Shown one piece after another: positions 59,701 through 64,000 of a stretch of 64,000 nt of DNA (the stretch's first letter is position 1; each line of letters starts with the position of its first letter). The position numbers and the translations under genes are program-made. Under the pieces are notes generated by a model, which was given only the letters and a program-made list of their open reading frames with translations, had not been told where the DNA came from and made no database searches. This DNA comes from Astropecten irregularis (taxonomy: Eukaryota; Echinodermata; Asteroidea; Paxillosida; Astropectinidae), in assembly GCA_963971285.1 (NCBI GenBank), contig OZ020261.1, forward strand, positions 4,715,983 through 4,779,982. The letters are read 5' to 3'.

Positions 59701-62700
59701 TTGATGGTAGGTTAGTAGTGGAGAGTTGACTGGTGGTAGATACTTCGTCAGTGGGGGACACTTGGACAGTGGTTGTTTCTGAGTCGGCTACTAGGAGAAA
59801 AAAACAACATAAAGTTGAATCAATCAACGTTAGTCATAAATCAAAGAATTCAATCGCCCTAATATTGATTGACCCGAAATAGCGAGTTTTCATATATTCA
59901 AACATATAACCAACTGTGGATTTTGAATTCAACTAAAGATTCAATTCATCATGTTTGAAAGTCGTCATCGTGCCCAATAGAAAAACGAAGATGCCCAGTT
60001 TCTGGAGCCATATTGTCAGCTATTCCTGGGGACATCTTTCGTTGTACATCGATTTTAAGGGTCGCTGACCTACGAGGTTTCAGAAAGGAACCCATACAAA
60101 TAGTGATGATATTTGTACATCAAGAAGTCCTTGGTATATAATATAAATGACCACACGTTGAATGAGAGAACACGTACCTGGACATGGCTCATTCTTTATA
60201 GAAAACTCATCTATGTCCATGCCAACAGAATCTTGACTTTCACCTCTAGTGGCTTCAACGGCCACATAAAATGGTGACGATTGTTGGGTTTGGACAGCGG
60301 CTGATATCCATGGATTCATTCTGGTTGGTTTACCAATTCGTTCAAAAACTGGTTCTTTGTTTGTAAGATCGGTGCCATCTGTCACTGAGAAGATGTAAAC
60401 TCTGAGAGAACCTGCAAAGATTGCAATGTATCAGCATCAATGTAACGATATGACGAAAACAAAAGACAAGGTAAATGTAAACCATGTTCAGCTGATGTTA
60501 CCAGGGACGTTACGGCCCTAATTTGGTAAAATGATGTAAGTCGATTTTTAGGCGAATTTGAGTTAGAGCCATATCCCACTAAAGTGACGGCGCTTTTTTC
60601 GATTCTGAGAATATTAAACCTGTGAAGTAAAGCGTTTAAGAGATAGAATAATGTATCTTTGCGTGAAAAGATATCCAGAGCGACTTTTTCTCAGTGAAAT
60701 GATGTATGTCGGACATACGTGTACATCCCTTGCCAAATCTGGCAAATTAATACGGTAAAATTATGTATCTCGTACTTACATCATTTTACCATATTAATGC
60801 GTATAAAGTGATTAAGTACACACATACATCAGTTCTCCATAATACAGTTTTGTTCAGCGGACTATTTTTAATTTGAAATGATGTATCTTCACAAAAATGT
60901 CAATATTTTCACAAATATCCAAACGATATGAACAGTTTCAAAACAAAACAAAATTATGGTTGGCAGAACATTAAAAGATTACAGTTCTGTAGTCTTGGCA
61001 ACTGTAACAATGAAAAGGCAAAGGCTCAATCTTTACGTTAATTTTCCTCAAAATGACCCTAAACGGAAATACATCATTTCACCAAATTAGGGCCGCGTAG
61101 ATCAAGGGGGAGGTGGGGGCGTACACCCCCAGGTTTTCATTGTTGATATAAAATGTATATGTGTCTATGTATTTGTGCACAAACGTATATGGAAGTACGA
61201 CCCAGCTGCAGGATCATACCCCCTAGGTCTAAGGACGTGTCTACGCAACTAGGGTATGACATCAACTTTGAGAGGCTGAACTTAATAAAAGTTCCGAAAA
61301 TGTGATTTGAACCCACGTATTCTTTGGGTAAAGAAAGTCAAACTCAAAGTCAACAAACAGTCAAACTCCACAAATTCTACCCGATTTACTTGAAGTTTTT
61401 CAAGGCATAGTACAAATTGTGTATATTACACTGTCAACGTATCTTTAGGCTAATGTTTTCCAGTTGTATAGTACCTAGGTTTATAGATGGTAAAATGCGT
61501 AAACAGCCTGTATGTAGCTAGTCAAATATTAGTTACCTAATGTACCCCTTTGCATGTTGTACTCGAAATTGCAACACCAAGAAGATTCTTTCATATCAGT
61601 CACTTTAACCACTGGGCTCAGCAAAACCGCTGTATCACCCGGGAATCGGCTCCTGGAACGGCAATGCAAATGTCCCCGCTCTGTAGGAGGAATGAGAAAT
61701 GAAATAAAAGCACGGGTAATATTACTGGAAACGTCACATCACACTACCACGCAGCTAGAGATCAATGACGCAATACCTTATTCTGCTTTACATTGGCGCA
61801 ATATGGCGCCCTCTGTCGCGTCAAAGTACTAACATAAAAACAAAAAAGAGAAGCCAGTGATGCCCGCCAATAGTATTAATTAGGAACATATGGACTTCTG
61901 TTTGTCTTCAACAGACTCTGTGCCGTGCTGTGCTTGCCTCCGCTCTGCTAATTTGTCCTAGGTTCGGTCCTCGGATTTAGACTTCTTCGAAAAGTCAAGG
62001 GTTGCTTCATGAAAACTGGTATCGAGTTGGTTGAAGGAACATTTACATACTGGTAGTGTTTTTTCTCAGGCAAAAAAGAACATACATATAATCGGCTGAC
62101 ACACCAATAATTTAAAAGGAATTAGGCAGATAAGGGTCTAAACTGCCTATTTCTAGTAGTTCTCAAAACAATGAGAGACTTTGTGAAGATTTTCTATGTA
62201 AAGTCAATTTACAGGTACTTCTGGTGAACATTTAGCCCAGCCAAACATCGCCCTTGCTACTCACAAATTATATTAGTGTATGGATTGTTTTTTATGCATC
62301 GCGAAATAATTACAGTGAGTGTTGTCGAAGTTGACTGACCGATCCGACGGCACGATAAACCACCCGCCATTACTGCGGTGTCCTCCGCCTTTTTGTGTGG
62401 CAAGAAAAGAATTAACGTTCCGCCGCACTCTATACTACAGGGGGTATGTCTCCCGACTAGGGGACGTACACCATGCAGTATAGTGTGCGATGGAGCGTAA
62501 TTTTTTTTGTTGGTACACAATCAAAAACGGGGACACCGCACTAATGGCGGATGGTATATCGTGCCGTAGGATCGGTCTACATGACATACCGCCTTCCTGT
62601 CTCAATATCCAATTCCACACGTCAGGCAGTGACTGTGTCCAGCCGCAGTATGAACGTTCAAAGCTGCAGTCAAAGTTCAAGTCTTGTTCTGAAAAATTGA

Positions 62701-63215
62701 TAATAAAGATAATTATGATATATTAATGAACGATAATTACAAGTCAAGCACAACTCTTATATCGCGCAATGCATCTGACATGCCATCAAAAGGAGCGTAT
62801 CATACCACGTCCGCATAAATCTCTGTCATAAGATTGCTGGATGTCGATCACATGCCACAAAATTATTCGTTCTATTCAACGGGTACCGATGAATAGTACT
62901 GATCGAGACGCGTCAGGCCCTCCCAACTCCAAGCATTTTGATATAAATGTCAATTAACTTGTACATTGATCTGACACGTACCTGGGCATAGCTCATTCTT
63001 TATAGAAACGAGATCTATTGCAATGTCGCCCTCACTGCCATCGTCACCTGTAGTGGCTTCAATGGCCACATAAAATGGTGACCATCGATAGGTTTGGACA
63101 GCAGCTGCTAGCCATATGTATGCACTGCTTTGTTCACCAATTCGCTGGAAAACTGGTTCTTTGTTTTTGAATTTAGTATCATCTGTCACTGAGAATATGT
63201 AAATTTTTAGAGAAC
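38682..63215 (-). CDS. Transmembrane mucin with tandem MAM domains, SEA, EGF and TM; 5' end outside window
   Basis: Read from right to left, the exons encode: the end of a MAM domain (62982-63215); five complete MAM domains (spans 60178-62688, 56718-59790, 54481-56424, 51535-54112, 49316-51241); a 4.5-kb Ser/Thr repeat exon (44377-48909); a SEA domain (44049-44161, 43645-43870); an EGF domain (42185-42275, 41300-41340); a TM exon (40192-40367); and a probable tail (39857-39897, then perhaps 38682-38716). All internal exons up to the SEA are symmetric phase 1-1, so cassettes can duplicate without frameshift. Visible coding length is about 2,800 residues. Mucin-SEA-EGF-TM is the architecture of membrane mucins; MAM repeats at the outer end suggest adhesion or oligomerisation. 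It is presumably an epithelial or egg/sperm surface glycoprotein (inference). I know of no named orthologue. Confidence 0.85.
38817..38960 (+). mobile_element. tRNA-like SINE, third family
   Basis: GGGAGTCAGGTTGGCGTAGC, then CGGACCGGGTTCAAGTCC and TATGTGGGTTTTACCCAGAA. Better preserved than the copy at 14,510. Confidence 0.6.
39482..39812. mobile_element. TTAA-flanked MITE copy in mucin tail region
   Basis: Ends TTAAAGGTAATATTAAACTT and CAAAGTATGATACTACCTTT plus AA. It lies just left of the probable tail micro-exon at 39,857. Confidence 0.8.
39857..39897 (-). CDS. Probable cytoplasmic-tail micro-exon
   Basis: After a CCTGTAG acceptor the frame reads DMDFRYKDDNFKI plus two bases, then a GTATGT donor. 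The phase fits the TM exon (phase 0 in, 2 out) and the charged composition suits a tail. It is short, so confidence is moderate. Confidence 0.5.
40192..40367 (-). CDS. Transmembrane exon of the mucin
   Basis: It reads DENGNGGIIAVAVTSVVVVI, then LVMFILAVLCAF, a helix of about 26 residues, followed by RIAQKQRMINQQEEWHMTSL and SGRRYLE. The basic residues after the helix place the C terminus in the cytoplasm. Phase 1 in, 0 out. Confidence 0.9.
40927..41077. mobile_element. GC-rich foldback element, copy 3
   Basis: AACCGGTCTTCAAGTCAACA and its exact reverse complement flank GCGCACGCGCACGCACAAC and ACAACGCGCGCATGCTCAC. Outer GGGCCGTGTCCC-like words (CCGTGTCCCTGTTC at about 40,810 and GGGACACGGCCC at 41,071) suggest a host element around it. 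Confidence 0.75.
41300..42275 (-). CDS. EGF-like domain (exons 42185-42275, 41300-41340)
   Basis: Joined in phase 2, the two exons read GCLESYCKNGGTCSQEGEFP, then DYLYTCMCTDHFSGIYCE. The six cysteines and the GG-T-C and F-S-G-x-Y-C motifs define an EGF domain. It lies between SEA and membrane, as in membrane mucins. The 41-nt second exon is a micro-exon. Confidence 0.88.
41640..41945. repeat. Poly-G and poly-C tracts in inverted arrangement
   Basis: GGTTCTTCTGGGGGGC and later TGGTTCTTCTAGCCCCCC occur with long G13, C13-17 and A13 runs between. Likely a degraded element with homopolymer slippage; length is uncertain in any assembly. Confidence 0.6.
42401..42998 (+). repeat. 307-bp direct tandem duplication
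   Basis: TTGAAATGTTTAAAATACAT begins at 42,401 and 42,708, and the copies differ by a few bases. Each holds the palindrome GGCGGCCATTTTTCAAAATG followed by GCCGCC. Confidence 0.85.
43145..43385 (-). mobile_element. tRNA-headed SINE, minus orientation
   Basis: TACCAACTGAGCTATCCAGC is box A reversed, and GATTCAAACCGGCGACCTCC box B reversed. Its tail CACTTCCCCTTGTGGTTAT is intact. Confidence 0.8.
43480..43590 (+). mobile_element. tRNA-headed SINE, plus orientation
   Basis: GGTTTGACGGCTCAGTTCGT and GTCGCCGGTTCGAATTCCGC. With the minus copy 100 bp away it forms a head-to-head pair in a mucin intron. Confidence 0.7.
43645..44161 (-). CDS. SEA domain (exons 44049-44161, 43645-43870)
   Basis: The first exon reads NKASPEFIQLATNVRTW and the second VVEVVLISVRSGSLILNTQI, then MYPANDDVGLNDVLDVIQ. 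NKxSPEFxxLAxxV at the start and a hydrophobic strand with G-S followed by three aliphatics are SEA features. GSLIL (about 43784-43798) stands at the place of the GSVVV autoproteolysis site, so the precursor probably self-cleaves between G and S, leaving a non-covalent mucin heterodimer (family knowledge). Confidence 0.85.
44377..48909 (-). CDS. Mucin Ser/Thr tandem-repeat exon, 4,533 nt
   Basis: A single open exon of 1,510 codons, with acceptor TCTCCCAG and donor GTAAAA, phase 1-1. Thr, Ser, Asp, Gln and Asn dominate, with almost no aromatic and no Cys residues, as in mucin PTS regions that carry dense O-glycans. The core is about 16 copies of a 47-residue (141-nt) unit such as EQVSTTNPVSATNQISTADQ followed by STTDQTSTTDSASTTDTET. 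A variant segment with TTNQILTSDIEST occurs twice about 1 kb apart, so a larger block was also duplicated. The flanks are older, degenerate STTDQ repeats. Copy number is probably polymorphic. Confidence 0.93.
49316..51241 (-). CDS. MAM domain type 1, cassette A (exons 51143-51241, 50086-50229, 49316-49549)
   Basis: This is the last MAM domain before the mucin exon. It has the same exon sizes and DSVGMDIDEFSITNEPCPG at its end. It splices in phase 1 to the mucin exon at 48909 instead of to a 375-nt linker exon as in cassettes B and C. Confidence 0.9.
49633..49805 (+). repeat. TATATGGAAGTACGACCC repeat, cassette A
   Basis: Present at the same place in all cassettes, so it was there before the cassette duplicated. 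Confidence 0.65.
50475..50545 (+). mobile_element. tRNA-like SINE head in cassette A (also 55,650 and 61,925)
   Basis: GTGCTTGCCTCCGCTCTGCT and CCTAGGTTCGATCCTCGG. Same position in each cassette. Confidence 0.5.
50890..51130. mobile_element. Foldback element next to the 5' splice site, cassette A
   Basis: GACCGATCCGACGGCACGAT on the left and its reverse complement on the right enclose CACCCGCCATTACTGCGGTG and its mirror. The right end is about 10 bp from the donor of exon 51,143-51,241. Confidence 0.8.
51535..54112 (-). CDS. Mucin linker plus MAM domain type 2, cassette B (exons 53738-54112, 52700-52843, 51535-51768)
   Basis: Same 375/144/234-nt layout as cassette C. The linker differs by a few substitutions (TTFQVSPTDEVS). 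The 144-nt exon is identical in residues to that of cassette C. Confidence 0.9.
53035..53365. mobile_element. Worn GC-rich foldback plus reversed SINE, cassette B (also 58,725-59,055)
   Basis: GCGCACGCGCACAACAACGT and ATTGGGCGCGCACGCTCAG resemble the GC-rich foldback family; downstream AGATTCGAACCTACGACCTC is a reversed tRNA-like box B. Confidence 0.55.
54481..56424 (-). CDS. MAM domain type 1, cassette B (exons 56326-56424, 55257-55400, 54481-54714)
   Basis: Same exon lengths (99, 144, 234) and near-identical residues to cassettes C and A, with WCFNFEYNMQRGTLG. Introns are also nearly identical to those in A and C, showing recent duplication or gene conversion. Confidence 0.9.
56073..56313. 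mobile_element. Foldback element, cassette B
   Basis: Same element as at 50,890, with an A-run of about 12 in the centre and small changes. Confidence 0.75.
56718..59790 (-). CDS. Mucin linker plus MAM domain type 2, cassette C (exons 59416-59790, 58388-58531, 56718-56951)
   Basis: The first exon (375 nt) carries about 73 residues of Ser/Thr linker (STTDQASTTDQTSTTDLETT) and then the start of MAM: GFYCNFINDVDLCGWTQIGL. The second (144 nt) reads EDGFLYLEATFRSPGDKAIL and WCFNFYYNMFGTHIG. The third (234 nt) ends KNELCPG. All phase 1-1. The second intron contains the 0.5-kb insertion at 57464-57965. Confidence 0.9.
57464..57965. mobile_element. 0.5-kb inverted-repeat transposon inserted only in this cassette
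   Basis: Ends AGGGGCCGTCCATAAAGTAC and GTACTTTATGGACGGCCCCT are perfect inverted repeats extended by GTACGCACGAA. The matching site is empty at about 52,288 and 63,722 (GTGTACTTAAGGG / GTGTACTTTAGGG). Flanks suggest a 2-3 bp TWA-type target duplication. The interior has repeated CCCCCCTCCCCCC and TACGCATGCCGTACGCA words and no gene. Confidence 0.88.
60178..62688 (-). CDS. MAM domain type 1, cassette C (exons 62590-62688, 61537-61680, 60178-60411)
   Basis: Exons of 99, 144 and 234 nt, all phase 1-1, give a full MAM domain of about 159 residues. It starts NFDCSFERSYCGWTQ, continues through GDTAVLLSPVVKVTD and FEYNMQRGT, then SLRVYIFSVTDGTD, SPFYVAVEATRGESQ and NEPCPG. MAM domains are extracellular adhesion/oligomerisation modules. 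Odd point: this copy has SSWCCNFEYN where the other two have WCFNFEYN, so it carries an extra cysteine. The last intron holds a 0.58-kb insertion absent from the other cassettes. Confidence 0.9.
60507..61092. mobile_element. 0.58-kb inverted-repeat transposon inserted only in this cassette
   Basis: Ends CGGCCCTAATTTGGTAAAAT and ATTTCACCAAATTAGGGCCG are inverted repeats. The empty site GGGACGTAGATC is seen in cassettes A (about 49,640) and B (about 54,810). CGT flanks both sides, as a likely short target duplication. Confidence 0.85.
62337..62579. mobile_element. Foldback element, cassette C
   Basis: Third copy of the element at 50,890 and 56,073, in the same position next to the exon donor. 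Confidence 0.78.
62982..63215 (-). CDS. MAM domain type 2, last exon of a copy entering from the right
   Basis: This 234-nt phase 1-1 exon reads GSLKIYIFSVTDDTKFKNKE, then SPFYVAIEATTGDDGSEGDI and LVSIKNELCPG. It is the C-terminal half of a MAM domain. Its first two exons would lie just beyond the right edge. It differs slightly from 56718-56951 and 51535-51768. Confidence 0.9.
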
Positions 63216-64000
63216 CTGCAGAGAGATAGAAGTATGTTTATAACATCAATGTAATGATAATACTTATGACGAATCAAAATCAAACGTAAACCTGGTGCAG
63301 AAGTAGTTTAGCTTGAAAGGTTATGAGTCGAACAAACGTTATCCTTTTTGTTCAGAACTCACCTGATTCTGTTTTATACCTGTGTTTGCAAATTCTCACA
63401 TGTAGACTTGATATCTTAATGTTACTGAAAGTGTTTGCCTTTCGCATGCAATATTTGTTTTAGCCATGATAATTACAGGGCGAGTCAAAAAGAACTTGAC
63501 CGGGATTAGTTATGTTTTTCAACAGAAACAAATGACACTCACAATTTCAGTAAAGCATATTACTTAACAAGCACTCTCTCCGGCTTATTACAAAAAAAAT
63601 GAAGAAAAATGAAACAAACTGATTAAGAGGAGTTTAATAAAGTCTAGTTTACTATTAAAAGGTACTCATTTTGCAAGCTGTCCATTGAATACTTGACTGA
63701 ATCTGAACATCTGAAAGTGTACTTTAGGGTAATCCTTGCTATGTAAGATACGTATACGTACTTTATTTGTTTTGTGGAGCTTTCAATGGACAGCTTAAAA
63801 AAAAAATTACCTTCAATGATATAGACATTAGTCCTTTTTGGATTTTTTTTTATTGTATTTATTTATTTTTACCCTGGGATTACCTCTCAGTGAAACAATG
63901 AGAATGAATCCATTTTTTCAATTCGTTTGACTATTGAGAGAATGCTTCTTAGATATGTTTAACTGAACTTTTGAGTGTTATTCTTTACATTTTAAAAACA

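Larger units (their letters stand above)
48943..64000. repeat. Tandem 5.2-kb cassettes, nearly 3 copies
   Basis: Landmark CATCATGTTTGAAAGTCGTC occurs at about 49,085, 54,251 and 59,947. The spacing is 5,166 bp and then about 5,695 bp, the excess being the 0.5-kb insertion at 57,464. Exons and introns are nearly identical between copies. Confidence 0.93.

Overview
The window is eukaryotic genomic DNA. It has split genes with GT-AG introns, mostly phase 1 exons, extracellular domain architectures (VWA, MAM, SEA, EGF, fucolectin, PAN/apple), tRNA-headed SINEs and many short inverted-repeat transposons. The architectures and repeat style suggest a marine invertebrate deuterostome (echinoderm, hemichordate or lancelet type). 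That placement is inference; nothing here fixes the species.

Three genes can be read. (1) On the + strand at about 2,350-26,297 lies a von Willebrand factor A domain-containing protein 7 (VWA7)-like membrane protein. I can chain 18 exons by splice sites and phase, giving about 1,030 residues: an N-terminal VWA7 region, a VWA domain with an intact metal site, beta-rich middle domains, two copies of a cysteine-rich module encoded by duplicated exon pairs, and a transmembrane segment with a short tail. The first exons lie left of the window and one small exon after 3,780 is missing from my model. (2) On the + strand at 29,251-34,934 lies a small secreted-lectin gene: signal exon, fucolectin-type (F5/8-type) domain, then a PAN/apple domain. 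All splice sites and phases agree, but two in-frame stop codons interrupt the lectin domain, so it is a pseudogene, a null allele or affected by base errors. (3) On the - strand from beyond 64,000 down to about 38,680 lies a giant transmembrane mucin: repeated MAM domains, a 4.5-kb single exon of Ser/Thr repeats, a SEA domain, an EGF domain, a transmembrane helix and a short tail. Its 5' part is a tandem array of about 5.2-kb genomic cassettes, each encoding two MAM domains joined by a short mucin linker.

The rest is introns and intergenic DNA full of repeats: a TTAA-flanked MITE family, several palindromic foldback elements, SINEs (some in head-to-head pairs), a (CCCTG)n minisatellite, a (TCA)n microsatellite and TGACGTCA-rich repeats. 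Two transposon insertions are present in only one cassette of the MAM array, so the other cassettes show the empty site. The stretch 34,940-38,680 is AT-rich and holds no gene I can support.

The most notable systems are the MAM-mucin cassette array with its expanding mucin exon, the VWA7-like protein with its duplicated cysteine module, and the interrupted fucolectin-PAN gene.
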